From the NCBI RefSeq assembly GCF_003054285.1, contig NZ_QBKS01000001.1:1736001-1800000 (forward strand): DNA of 64,000 nt, written 5' to 3'. A program made the position numbers and the translations under genes. Of this stretch, positions 1 through 8,407 are shown piece after piece. Each line of letters begins with the position of its first letter. Position 1 is the stretch's first letter. The DNA is from Litoreibacter ponti (GTDB lineage Bacteria; Pseudomonadota; Alphaproteobacteria; Rhodobacterales; Rhodobacteraceae). The notes beneath the pieces were generated by a model. That model saw only the letters and a program-made list of their open reading frames with translations, did not search any database and had not been told where the DNA came from.

Positions 1-1620
1 TGCTGCCCACGCGCCCATCCCCGCCGGGAAGCCGAAGCCAATGGAGCCGAGATAGCCCGACATCAGCACCCGCTGGGAGCCCTTGGTTTCCAGATAGCGG
101 CCGAAGGAATAGGTGTTGTTGCCCACATCGACGGCGAAGATCGTGTCGTCGGGGACCAGCCTGCCGAGGATGTCGAAGATCGCGAAGGAATGGATGCCGC
201 GGCCGTGATCCTCTGCCAGACGGGCCTGCTTTTCGGCGCGCCAGATGGCCCAACGCTCCGCCAGCTCCGTGATTTGGTCGTCGGCGTCGGGGTGGCGGGC
301 CGCCTCCAGCCCGTCGCAGAACGCGCCAACCTCTCCCCAGACCGGCAGCGCGACAGGGTGGAATTTGCCCAGCTGCATCCGGTCGAAATCGACCTGAATG
401 ATCTCCTTGCCGCGCTCGATGCCGGTGTGGTTCGAAAAGCTGGCACCAAGCGCGATGATCAGATCGGCCTCGTTCATGAACCAGCTGGCAATCGGCGTGC
501 CGGAGCGGCCCAGAACGCCGCCCGCGTTGGGGTGATCGTCGGGCACCAGCCCCTTGGATTTGAACGTGGTGAGCACCGGTGCGCCCAGACGCACGGCCAG
601 ATCGGCCACCTGATCGCGTGCGTCAATGGCCCCATGTCCCACGATGATCAGCGGACGCTTCGCCCCTGCAATCAACGCCGCCGCCGCGTCCAGATCGGCC
701 TGCGCGGGGCGGATCGACGTGCGCGACACGCGGCCTTCGGGCGCGCCAGCCTCCTGCTCTGACGGCAGGGTCTGCACATCGTCGGGGAAGATCAGGTGGG
801 CGACATTCTGCTCGACCAGCGCGGTCTTGCAGGCAAGCGAGGCCAGTTCGACATGGTTGGAGCTGGGCAGCACGGGCTGGGAGAAGGCCGTCACCGCCTG
901 AAACGCCGACAAAAGGTCGATATCCTGAAACGCGCCCGGCCCCATCACCTGTGTCTGGACCTGGCCGGTCAGGGCGAGGATGGGCGCGCGGTCGACCTTG
1001 GCGTCCCACATACCTGTCAGCAGGTTCGTCGCCCCCGGCCCCGCGATGGTCAGGCAGGCGGCGGGCTTGCCCGTGAGCTTGCCATAGGCGGAGGCGGCGA
1101 AGGCCGCGGCACCCTCGTGGCGAATACCGTAGTATTTCAGCTTGCCATCGCCCACCGCCAGCCGGATCGCATCCGACAGGCCCAGATTGGAATGGCCGAC
1201 CATGCCGAAGACCGATTGCAGCCCCCAATTGGTCAGCGTCTCGACCATGGCGTCGGTGACGGTGCGGGTGTGCGGCGGCTCGGGGGCGATGCCCACGAAG
1301 ATCTCGCCGTCGCGAATCTCGACCGGGTACATTTCCTGGCCCGTGTCCTCGTGGCCGCCCGGCGGCTTGCCGGTGAGCGGGTCGAAATCCCAGCCGTGCC
1401 ACGGACAACGGATCCAGCATTGGTCGTCGACCCCTTTCTCGATGGAGCCTTCGCCCAAGGGGCCACGCTGGTGTGGGCAGTGGTTGTTCATCGCCGCCCA
1501 TTGGCCGTCGAAATGCACCAGGCAGATCGAGGTCGTCCGGGCGGTGATCGTCTTCACCCGGCCCTCGGGCAGATCGCCCGTGTGGCCGACGCTGATCCAG
1601 TCGAGCGTTTCATCAGTCAT
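1..1620 (-). CDS. Rieske domain fused to a thiamine-diphosphate enzyme (C-terminus off the window)
   Basis: The open frame runs from an ATG at 1620 to the window edge, giving 540 visible residues and no stop. Residues 1-115 form a Rieske [2Fe-2S] domain with ligands C48-P-H50 and C72-P-W-H75. From about residue 120 the protein is an acetolactate-synthase-like thiamine-diphosphate enzyme: an N-terminal domain with the cofactor-activating glutamate in RHEGAAAF (E169), then the central domain, then the start of the pyrophosphate domain. The GDG...N cofactor motif would lie outside the window. Its first codons overlap the previous gene by 8 bases, so it is the last visible gene of the Rieske operon. 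Thiamine enzymes of this fold cleave 2-oxo acids, and some pass electrons on. A built-in Rieske centre would suit an oxidative version, but this is inference. The substrate is unknown, and an acetolactate synthase role is unlikely. Confidence 0.85.
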   Translation of the reverse strand, partial: MTDETLDWISVGHTGDLPEGRVKTITARTTSICLVHFDGQWAAMNNHCPHQRGPLGEGSIEKGVDDQCWIRCPWHGWDFDPLTGKPPGGHEDTGQEMYPVEIRDGEIFVGIAPEPPHTRTVTDAMVETLTNWGLQSVFGMVGHSNLGLSDAIRLAVGDGKLKYYGIRHEGAAAFAASAYGKLTGKPAACLTIAGPGATNLLTGMWDAKVDRAPILALTGQVQTQVMGPGAFQDIDLLSAFQAVTAFSQPVLPSSNHVELASLACKTALVEQNVAHLIFPDDVQTLPSEQEAGAPEGRVSRTSIRPAQADLDAAAALIAGAKRPLIIVGHGAIDARDQVADLAVRLGAPVLTTFKSKGLVPDDHPNAGGVLGRSGTPIASWFMNEADLIIALGASFSNHTGIERGKEIIQVDFDRMQLGKFHPVALPVWGEVGAFCDGLEAARHPDADDQITELAERWAIWRAEKQARLAEDHGRGIHSFAIFDILGRLVPDDTIFAVDVGNNTYSFGRYLETKGSQRVLMSGYLGSIGFGFPAGMGAWAA

Positions 1621-1894
1621 GGTCATCTCCTGCATCGGGGTCAGAGGTCACGAGGTCGTAGAATTTCTGCGACCAGGTCAGCACCAGAAAGCATCCGATG
1701 GCCCAGAGCAGCAGCTCGAACGGGGCGGCATCGGTGCCGCGCAGCCAGCGCCCCACAAGGCCGCCCTGCGGCGGCAGCGCGTCCAGCCCGAACAGGCCGG
1801 AGCGCGGCCAGAGCGACAGGAACCAGAAGCGCGACAGGTAGAACAGGATGGCCGCGATGGCGGCGGCGAGGCTCAGAAAGATCAGTTTGCGCAT
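1613..1894 (-). CDS. small membrane protein of the Rieske operon (93 aa)
   Basis: I do not recognise the family. The start MRKLIFLSLAAA overlaps the stop of the upstream gene as TGATG, and its own end overlaps the start of the Rieske-thiamine gene by 8 bases. Residues about 3-25 form a hydrophobic signal or anchor helix. A second hydrophobic stretch (FELLLWAIGCFLVL) lies near residues 60-75, and the tail is acidic (DPDAGDDHD). Two membrane helices and coupling to both neighbours suggest a small subunit of a membrane complex, but nothing shows a catalytic role. Confidence 0.75.
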   Translation of the reverse strand: MRKLIFLSLAAAIAAILFYLSRFWFLSLWPRSGLFGLDALPPQGGLVGRWLRGTDAAPFELLLWAIGCFLVLTWSQKFYDLVTSDPDAGDDHD

Positions 1895-2655
1895 CACTCC
1901 GGCTCCCCGACTGTTGTGGGATCGACGCTGAACACCAACAGATCGCCCCTGCGCTCCACCTCGCCCTCGATCGTGATGTATTCGCCTACCTGATCGTAGA
2001 GGCTCTTCGGCAACTCGGTGCCGTCCGGCCCCGTCACAAGCAGGAATTCCGACCCGTCGACGGGCTTGGAGGACACGAAGACCGGGGGCACGCCGCCGAT
2101 CAAGCACAGGTTGGCGCAGGCCTTGTGGGCGAGCCCCGTGCCCGGGCGCATCGCCCCGGCCAGACATTTGCCGTCGCAAATCTCGCCCGCCAGCTTCCAG
2201 CGGCCCAGCGGTTTGGAGCTTTGCGCAGGGGCCGCGCCCTCGACCGCGGACATGCCGTTGCGACCGCCGCGCAGCTGCAACATGTTGAGCGTGCCGCGCT
2301 GCAGGACGATGCCGGAGACCTGCGCAAGCTGCCCCTCCAGCGGGATGGCCCGCGCGTCGACATTGGATTTGCCCTGACCCGACAGCATCAGCGTCGTGCC
2401 GGGCGCGATGCGCTCATTGCCCTCGGTCACGCGGACCAGCGGGTAGGGTGTCAGCTCGACCACGCCGGTCACGGTCTGGCGGCCATAGTCGAAGCGGAAC
2501 GCCCCCGGCCCGGGATCGTCCTGCGCGATGCCCATCACCAGACCAAAACCCGCCATCCCGGCGACCAGCAACGCGCTGACCAGCAGCAACCACTGCTTCA
2601 GGCCCTGCGGTATCGGCAGGTAGCCCACGAAAAACGGAGGATGTTTGTCACTCAT
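1894..2655 (-). CDS. membrane-anchored protein with a conserved-looking four-cysteine motif (253 aa)
   Basis: The start at 2655 (MSDKHPPFF) is chosen because it overlaps the upstream stop as ATGA; a longer open frame exists but reads like antisense-type sequence. One transmembrane helix spans about residues 21-43, followed by a soluble domain of about 200 residues. The notable part is EICDGKC (C160, C164) followed by HKACANLC (H177, C180, C184) and then GG-x-PP, a layout that could bind a metal or form disulfides. I do not know a biochemical function for it. Its place between two Rieske-fusion genes suggests a role in assembling or docking a redox complex, which is inference only. Confidence 0.8.
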   Translation of the reverse strand: MSDKHPPFFVGYLPIPQGLKQWLLLVSALLVAGMAGFGLVMGIAQDDPGPGAFRFDYGRQTVTGVVELTPYPLVRVTEGNERIAPGTTLMLSGQGKSNVDARAIPLEGQLAQVSGIVLQRGTLNMLQLRGGRNGMSAVEGAAPAQSSKPLGRWKLAGEICDGKCLAGAMRPGTGLAHKACANLCLIGGVPPVFVSSKPVDGSEFLLVTGPDGTELPKSLYDQVGEYITIEGEVERRGDLLVFSVDPTTVGEPE

Positions 2656-3710
2656 GTCACGGCCCCCTGAGGAATGGCGATCGGATCGACCGGGGTGCCC
2701 GGTGGATTGGCCTTCGGGTCGACCTGCACGGTTTGGCCCTGCAGGCGAAGATTGTAGGTCGGCACCATTTCGGTGAACGGCGCGGGCGAGCGCCCGCTGC
2801 GCACGTCGTACTGGAAGCCGTGCCACGGGCAGGTCACGAGGCAATCGATCACCCGCCCCTCCCCCAGCGGCCCGTTCTGGTGCGCGCAGGCATTGGAGAT
2901 CGCGCTGAGCTTGCCGTCCATCAGGTACACCGCCACCCGGTCACCATCCGGCAGTAGCCGCACCTTGGCGAAGCCGTCCTCGAATTCATCGACACCGGCG
3001 ACATCGATCCAGTCCGCGCCCGCGACGCTGAGCGCCTGGTCTCTTGCACGCTCCTTCAGCGCCGCCAGCAGATGCAACACGCCCACGGTCAGCGCGCCGC
3101 CCGCGAAGAGCCAAGTGAAAGCATGGTTTTGCTGATCTTGCAGGATGCCGAGGCTGACATGCGCCACCACCGCAAGGTAGGCGGGGTAGATCAAGTAATG
3201 GATACGCTTCCAAACCGGAGGCGACAGGAACTTCATCCAGAAATCGTGGCTGGTGGCCGCCAGAATGATAAGCACCGCCAGGGCGAAGATGCCGAACGCC
3301 TCGAACGGGAAGCCCTTGAGCTGGCCGTAGGAGGTATTGGCGAACAGCAGCGCCTCGTACTTGTTGGACATTGAGAAGGCGAAGTACCAATCCACGATGT
3401 AGGAGGCATGGGTAATCGCGACGAAGACCGTCATCACCCCGAAGTGGCGGCGGTTGTACAAGAGCGGCAGGAACCGCTCGTCGAGCCGCGCGAGTGGACC
3501 GATGCACAAGATCACCGTCATCATCACGAAGGCACAGGCCCCGAAGGCGCGGGCATTGTGCACCTGCGGGTTGATCGGACGCTCATGGCTCAGGATGCCC
3601 GGCGCCGCGTAGAGAAAGATGTAGAGAAACAGCCCGACGCCCGCGAGCATGATCGCGTCGTAGATCCATTTGTTGTTGTTCCATTGAACGGGGGTGTACT
3701 TGACGCTCAT
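2652..3710 (-). CDS. ferric-reductase-like cytochrome b fused to a C-terminal Rieske domain (352 aa)
   Basis: The start at 3710 (MSVKYTPVQW) overlaps the upstream stop as ATGA. Residues about 15-220 carry six hydrophobic helices of the ferric-reductase-like/MsrQ type. Candidate haem ligands H101, H155, H171 and H184 lie in or next to helices (ITHASY, TSHDF, RIHYLIY, VAHVS). Residues about 235-335 are a Rieske domain with C275-A-H277 and C294-P-W-H297. The family moves electrons across the membrane through b haems. The fused Rieske domain would give a direct cytoplasmic or periplasmic electron entry or exit point. There is no flavin/NAD(P)H domain of the usual ferric reductase C-terminus, so its electron donor or acceptor must be another protein, perhaps one of the other Rieske fusions encoded beside it. 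Confidence 0.85.
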   Translation of the reverse strand: MSVKYTPVQWNNNKWIYDAIMLAGVGLFLYIFLYAAPGILSHERPINPQVHNARAFGACAFVMMTVILCIGPLARLDERFLPLLYNRRHFGVMTVFVAITHASYIVDWYFAFSMSNKYEALLFANTSYGQLKGFPFEAFGIFALAVLIILAATSHDFWMKFLSPPVWKRIHYLIYPAYLAVVAHVSLGILQDQQNHAFTWLFAGGALTVGVLHLLAALKERARDQALSVAGADWIDVAGVDEFEDGFAKVRLLPDGDRVAVYLMDGKLSAISNACAHQNGPLGEGRVIDCLVTCPWHGFQYDVRSGRSPAPFTEMVPTYNLRLQGQTVQVDPKANPPGTPVDPIAIPQGAVT

Positions 3711-4084
3711 TGCGACACCTCCCCCGGGGCGGAGATCTGAACCGGCTCGAACTCCGCGGGCCAGCTCTGGCGGATCACAAGGCCCACGGCGATGATCGCC
3801 ACGATGGCCACGGGCAGGATCAGCCCCACCGTAAAATGGCTCTTGCGGGGCGGGTCGTAGCGGGCGGGCCATTTGTCCGCGCCGGTCTCGTAGCGATACC
3901 AGCGCCACAAAACCAAAGGCCAGATCACCAGAACCCCGGGGATCAGCAGCGGGCGGAAGATGTAGGCACCACGCGCATCCTCATCGATGCGGTCGATGCC
4001 GATGGTCAGGAAGACCAAAGCGACCGCGGCCCCGATCCAGCCCCAGATCTGCACGGCCATGAAGATGGCTTCCGCTGCGTTCAT
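3707..4084 (-). CDS. small membrane protein of the Rieske operon (125 aa)
   Basis: This family is not recognised. Three hydrophobic helices are visible at about residues 9-25, 43-60 and 85-105. A tryptophan- and arginine-rich cytoplasmic loop (WRWYRYETGADKWPARYDPPRK) separates the second and third helices. Both ends overlap the neighbours by four bases (ATGA), upstream with the Rieske-GltB gene and downstream with the Rieske-cytochrome gene. This points to translational coupling and roughly matched subunit amounts. A role as membrane anchor for the soluble GltB-like protein is plausible but unproven. Confidence 0.8.
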   Translation of the reverse strand: MNAAEAIFMAVQIWGWIGAAVALVFLTIGIDRIDEDARGAYIFRPLLIPGVLVIWPLVLWRWYRYETGADKWPARYDPPRKSHFTVGLILPVAIVAIIAVGLVIRQSWPAEFEPVQISAPGEVSQ

Positions 4085-5691
4085 GACAGCCCTCCATATG
4101 CGACGCCGCTCAGATCAGACATGTCCCGCTTCCAGGTCACCAGATCATCGGCGTTGAATTTCGACAGGTGGTCATGCCCGCAGGCCCGTGCCATCACCTG
4201 CATCAGCTCCACCGAGGCGTCAAAGAAGTTCGCCAGCTGCTGGGCAGAGCGGTCGACGATCAGGCGGCTGACCAGCTCGGGCCGCTGGGTAGCGATGCCG
4301 ACCGGGCAATTGTTGGTCTCGCAGGCGCGCATTGCCAGACATCCGATCGCCTGCATCGCGGCGTTCGACAGCGCGATAGCGTCTGCGCCCAGGGCCATCG
4401 CCTTGATGAAATCGGCGGGCTTGCGCAGGCCGCCGGTGATGACCAGCGACACGTCCCCGCGGCCCAGCCGGTCGAGATGCGCCCGCGCCCGCGCCAAGGC
4501 CGGGATTGTCGGCACGGAAATGTTGTCGCGGAAGATGATCGGCGCAGCACCAGTCCCGCCCCCACGCCCATCGAGGATGATGTAGTCAACCCCCACGGCC
4601 AAAGCCGCGTCGATGTCCTTCTCGATATGCTGCGCGCTAAGCTTGTAGCCGATGGGAATGCCGCCGGTGCGGTCGCGGACCTCGTCGGCGAAGTCCTTGA
4701 TCTGGCTCACCTCTGTCCATTCGGGAAAGCGCGCGGGCGAGATCGCGGCAGAGCCCGGCTCCAGCCCGCGGACCTCGGCGATCTTGCCTTGCACTTTCTC
4801 GCCCGGCAGGTGCCCGCCGGTTCCGGTCTTGGCCCCCTGCCCACCCTTGAAGTGAAATGCCTGCACCCGGTCGAGCTTGTCCCAACTGAAGCCGAAGCGG
4901 CCCGATGCCAGCTCATAAAGATAGCGGCTGTTGGCGTCCTGCTCTTCGGGCAGCATGCCCCCCTCGCCCGAGCAGATGCCGGTGCCGGCCATCTCCGCGC
5001 CGGTGGCCAGCGCCAGCTTGGCCGGCTCTGACAGCGCGCCGAAGGACATATCGGACACGAAGAGCGGAATATTCAACGTCAGCGGCTTTTGCGCGTTGGG
5101 GCCGATCACCACCTCGGTGCCGACGTCGGCATCGTCGAGCAGCGGCGGTTTGTGCAGCTGCGCGGTGATCAGCTGGATGTCGTCCCAATCGGGCAGCTCG
5201 ACGCGCGGCACGCCCATGGAGCTGACAACCCCGTGGTGGCCCGTCTTGCTGAGCCCGTCTCGCGCATATTGGTGGATCAGGCCGGTATAAGGCTCTTCCT
5301 GCGTGCCGTGACTGGTGTCGGCATAGAGCCCCAGATAGGCGTCGCGGTTGAAGGGCTGCGGGTTCTTGTCGCCCCAGTCATTGATCTCGTCGGCATCGAC
5401 CCAGATCTGGCCATCCTCTTCCCAGGCGGTGAATTTCGGCAGCTTTTCGGAATTGTTGTAGGACGACACACCGGTGTCGAGCCGGTAGTCCCAGTCGTGC
5501 ACTCCGCAGATCAGATCCCTGCCCCGCACATGCCCGTCGGACATGAGCGCGCCGCGATGCAGGCAGCGCCCGTAGAAGACCGAGACCTCGTCATCGAAGC
5601 GCACGACGACCAGATCGACCTCGCCCACGAGCGCATATTCCGGTGTGCGGTCGGCAAGATCGGCTGACGGGTAAATGGCGGTTTTGTTCAT
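4081..5691 (-). CDS. Rieske domain fused to a GltB-type FMN/[3Fe-4S] domain (536 aa)
   Basis: Residues 1-105 form a Rieske domain with C43-L-H45 and C62-G-V-H65. From about residue 150 the protein matches the FMN-binding central domain of glutamate synthase, including KGGQGAKTGTGGHLPG, LDGRGGGTGAAP and the [3Fe-4S] pattern C-x5-C-x4-C-PVG at C451, C457 and C462. It lacks the N-terminal glutaminase domain and the GXGXG helix domain, and no GltD-type subunit is nearby. It is therefore not an ordinary glutamate synthase; it resembles the stand-alone GltB2 group whose substrates are mostly unknown. The ribosome site AAGGGA overlaps the stop of the antiporter gene nine bases upstream, so the two are probably co-transcribed. 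A redox enzyme fed through the Rieske centre is the likeliest reading. Confidence 0.88.
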   Translation of the reverse strand: MNKTAIYPSADLADRTPEYALVGEVDLVVVRFDDEVSVFYGRCLHRGALMSDGHVRGRDLICGVHDWDYRLDTGVSSYNNSEKLPKFTAWEEDGQIWVDADEINDWGDKNPQPFNRDAYLGLYADTSHGTQEEPYTGLIHQYARDGLSKTGHHGVVSSMGVPRVELPDWDDIQLITAQLHKPPLLDDADVGTEVVIGPNAQKPLTLNIPLFVSDMSFGALSEPAKLALATGAEMAGTGICSGEGGMLPEEQDANSRYLYELASGRFGFSWDKLDRVQAFHFKGGQGAKTGTGGHLPGEKVQGKIAEVRGLEPGSAAISPARFPEWTEVSQIKDFADEVRDRTGGIPIGYKLSAQHIEKDIDAALAVGVDYIILDGRGGGTGAAPIIFRDNISVPTIPALARARAHLDRLGRGDVSLVITGGLRKPADFIKAMALGADAIALSNAAMQAIGCLAMRACETNNCPVGIATQRPELVSRLIVDRSAQQLANFFDASVELMQVMARACGHDHLSKFNADDLVTWKRDMSDLSGVAYGGLS

Positions 5692-5700
5692 GAAAGTCCC

Positions 5701-6960
5701 TTAATCAAAATGACTGTCTCTCGTTATGACCGGCTTGGCGCTGCTGCGGATCGGGGCGGTTTCCGCCATTTCGCCCATGTTAGCGATTTTGCGCCCATAC
5801 CAAAGCGCCGCGGGCGCGGCGGTGATCCCGTGCAAAATCGCGCTGATCCAGACCGCGTTGATCGCGGTATGCAGGATCGGTGTACCAAACTCGGGTGGGA
5901 TCTGATCGACGATCAGCAGCGCGAACAGCGCGGTTGCCAGACCGCGCGGCCCGAACCAGCCGAAAAACAAGCGCGTGACAGGTGCCGCGTCAGTTCCGAT
6001 CAGCGATAGCCAGATCGCCAGAGGCCGCGCGACGAAGAGGCTGATCAGGATCACGGCCAACATCGGCGCGGTCAGATGCGCGACGGCCTCTGGCACCAAA
6101 GCCGCGCCAAGCAGCAGAAAGGACGCCCATGACAACATCTGGCCCTCGCTTTCGGTGAACTCGTAGACGAATTTGCACGCGCCCTTGATGATCCCACCGA
6201 AGACCAGCCCGGCCACGAAGGCCGAGATGAAGCCGTTACCCCCGACCTGCACCGCCGCGACATAGGCAAGACCCGCCATCGCAAGCGCGCCTATGCCCTC
6301 GTAGATCTCGGATGTCGTGGCGCGGGCCTTGGCCTGCAACAGAACCCAGCCGCCCATCGCGCCCACCATCGCACCGACCAACGGGCCAAGCAGGATCTGG
6401 CTGAGCCCGAAGACCAACCACTGCGTGCTGTCCACCCCGGTCTGCATGCCCGTCAGGCTGGCAAACAGCAACACGACCGGCAACGCCAGGCCGTCATTCA
6501 GCCCGCTCTCGACAGTGAGCGCCCGCCTTGGCCGGATCGGCACGTTGGGGTTGGTCACTACCGCCTGCCCCAAAGCCGCGTCGGTCGGGGACAGGACCGC
6601 CGCCAGAAGCGCCACGGCGACGAAGGGCCAGGCGGGCAGCAGGATCAGGCCAACGGCCGTGCCGAGCGCCATCGCCGCAGGCAGACCGATCAGCAACATG
6701 CGGGTGGGCCAGACATGACGGCGGCGCAGCGCGGCGAAATCCGTCTGCGCAGCGTCAAGAAACAGCAAAACCACAAGGGTGATCTCGGCCACGGGATGCA
6801 GCAGCGCGTGGCTGTCATGCTCGGAAATCATTCCCGTCTGCGCCAGCACGACTCCGAGGGAGAGAAACACCATCGGCGCGGTCAAGCTGGTCGCCGACAG
6901 GCGCTTCGCGATCATCGCAAACGCCGCGGTCGCCGCGAAAATGATCAAGAAGCCAGCCAT
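5701..6960 (-). CDS. cation/proton antiporter, CPA1 (NhaP-like) family
   Basis: About 419 residues with 11-13 hydrophobic helices. CPA1 landmarks are present: LSPTDAALGQAVV and ESGLNDGLALP, whose aspartates belong to the ion-binding site of Na+/H+ antiporters. The start at 6960 (MAGFLIIFAAT) is preferred to the upstream in-frame ATG at 7002, because the first 14 residues of the longer form (MWCDQAKGIG...) are charged and atypical. It would exchange Na+ or K+ for H+ at the inner membrane. Its stop lies nine bases before the Rieske-GltB start, which makes it the probable first gene of the Rieske operon. It may therefore help set the ion gradient that the redox system uses or makes, which is inference. 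Confidence 0.88.
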   Translation of the reverse strand: MAGFLIIFAATAAFAMIAKRLSATSLTAPMVFLSLGVVLAQTGMISEHDSHALLHPVAEITLVVLLFLDAAQTDFAALRRRHVWPTRMLLIGLPAAMALGTAVGLILLPAWPFVAVALLAAVLSPTDAALGQAVVTNPNVPIRPRRALTVESGLNDGLALPVVLLFASLTGMQTGVDSTQWLVFGLSQILLGPLVGAMVGAMGGWVLLQAKARATTSEIYEGIGALAMAGLAYVAAVQVGGNGFISAFVAGLVFGGIIKGACKFVYEFTESEGQMLSWASFLLLGAALVPEAVAHLTAPMLAVILISLFVARPLAIWLSLIGTDAAPVTRLFFGWFGPRGLATALFALLIVDQIPPEFGTPILHTAINAVWISAILHGITAAPAALWYGRKIANMGEMAETAPIRSSAKPVITRDSHFD

Positions 6961-7070
6961 CCTGCGTCGCGTTCCAATCCCCTTGGCCTGATCACACCAC
7001 ATCGGGATCGTGTCACAGTCGCAGCGGGGCGGGCTAGGGGATTTGGATGCAGGTAATTCGGCAATGCTTG

Positions 7071-7092
7071 CAGAAACCCCGCGAAAGCGGGG
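7071..7092 (-). terminator. possible terminator downstream of metK
   Basis: On the minus strand a six-base-pair GC stem (CCCCGC / GCGGGG) with a TTTC loop is followed by TTTCTG, about 130 bases past the metK stop. The stem is short and the T-run is broken, so the call is weak. The rest of the 6961-7218 gap shows no gene. Confidence 0.4.
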
Positions 7093-7218
7093 CGGCAGGT
7101 TTTGCCAATTGTCATGAAACGGACGAGCCGTCCCGACATTGCGGCACGGCTCTGGTTTTCAAGAAGAAAGTCCCGCAGTGGGCACGAGACTGCCCATGCG
7201 GACGGGCGGGCCTTCGCG

Positions 7219-8400
7219 CTAGACCGCCTTCTTCAGCGCCTCGACCAGATCGGTGCGCTCCCACGAAAAGCCGCCATCCTCATCGGGGGCGCGACCGAAA
7301 TGGCCGTAGGCCGCGGTGCGGGCGTAGATCGGGCGGTTCATGCCCAGCTTCTCGCGAATGCCGCGGGGCGTCAGGTCCATCAGCCCGCCCACAGCCTTCT
7401 CGATCGCCGCGTCTTCCACCTGGCCCGTGCCGTGGGTGTCGCAATAGATCGACAGCGGCTTGGCCACACCAATCGCGTAGCTCAACTGGATCGTGCAGCG
7501 CGCGGCCATGCCGGAGGCGACGACGTTCTTGGCGAGATAGCGCGCGGCATAGGCCGCGGAGCGGTCCACCTTGGTCGGGTCCTTGCCCGAGAACGCGCCG
7601 CCGCCATGGGGTGCGGCCCCGCCATAGGTGTCGACGATGATCTTGCGCCCGGTCAGCCCGGCGTCACCGTCGGGCCCGCCGATCACGAACTTGCCCGTCG
7701 GGTTCACCCACCATTCGGTGTCGGCGGACAGCCAGCCCTGCGGCAGCACTTCGGTGATGTAGGGCTCGACCACGGCGCGCACATCTGCGCTGGTCATGGC
7801 CTCGTCGAGATGCTGGGTCGACAGCACGACCGAGGTCACTCCAACGGGCTTGCCGTCCTCATATTTGACCGTCAGCTGCGACTTGGCATCGGGGCCAAGC
7901 GTGGGCTCGGTGCCGTTCTTGCGGACGTCCGCCAAGCGGCGCAGGATCGCGTGGGCATAGTGGATCGGGGCGGGCATCAGTTCCGGCGTCTCGGTGCAGG
8001 CGTAGCCGAACATGATGCCCTGATCGCCCGCGCCCTCGTCCTTGTCGTTCGAGGCGTCGACCCCTTGAGCGATATGCGCCGACTGCTCGTGCAGCAGGTT
8101 GGTGATCTTCACGGTCTTCCAGTGGAACTTGTCCTGCTCGTAGCCGATGTCGCGGATGCAGTCGCGGGCGATATCCTCGATGCGGCCCATGTAGTCCTTG
8201 AGCTTCTCCTGATCGGACAGCCCCACTTCGCCGCCGATGACGACGCGGTTGGTGGTGGCGAAGGTCTCTGCCGCGACACGCGCTTCCGGCTCCTCGGTCA
8301 GGAAGGCGTCCAGTACCGCGTCAGAGATGCGGTCGCACACCTTGTCCGGGTGCCCTTCGGACACGGATTCCGAGGTGAAGAGGTAATTGCTACGTGCCAT
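7219..8400 (-). CDS. metK: S-adenosylmethionine synthetase
   Basis: This 393-residue protein is the normal length for MetK, which joins ATP and methionine to give S-adenosylmethionine in the cytoplasm. The diagnostic motifs are present: GHPDK near residue 16, GAGDQGIMFGYA in the middle, and the phosphate loop GGGAFSGKD. The leader carries a SAM/SAH-type riboswitch whose GGAG element sits about nine bases before the ATG, so translation should be turned down when SAM or SAH is plentiful. lnt lies upstream on the same strand; the riboswitch occupies the gap. Confidence 0.98.
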   Translation of the reverse strand: MARSNYLFTSESVSEGHPDKVCDRISDAVLDAFLTEEPEARVAAETFATTNRVVIGGEVGLSDQEKLKDYMGRIEDIARDCIRDIGYEQDKFHWKTVKITNLLHEQSAHIAQGVDASNDKDEGAGDQGIMFGYACTETPELMPAPIHYAHAILRRLADVRKNGTEPTLGPDAKSQLTVKYEDGKPVGVTSVVLSTQHLDEAMTSADVRAVVEPYITEVLPQGWLSADTEWWVNPTGKFVIGGPDGDAGLTGRKIIVDTYGGAAPHGGGAFSGKDPTKVDRSAAYAARYLAKNVVASGMAARCTIQLSYAIGVAKPLSIYCDTHGTGQVEDAAIEKAVGGLMDLTPRGIREKLGMNRPIYARTAAYGHFGRAPDEDGGFSWERTDLVEALKKAV

Positions 8401-8407
8401 GGGGAAG

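Noticed and set aside
1..1620. Acetolactate synthase for branched-chain amino acids
   Set aside because: A Rieske domain precedes it and no IlvN or IlvC genes are beside it; the operon points to redox work.
796..2670. Open frame of 624 residues on the plus strand
   Set aside because: It is antisense to the Rieske-thiamine and membrane-protein genes and reads as arginine-, histidine- and glutamine-rich GC-shadow sequence with no domain.
4081..5691. Ordinary glutamate synthase (GOGAT)
   Set aside because: No glutaminase domain or GXGXG domain, no GltD partner, and an added Rieske domain.
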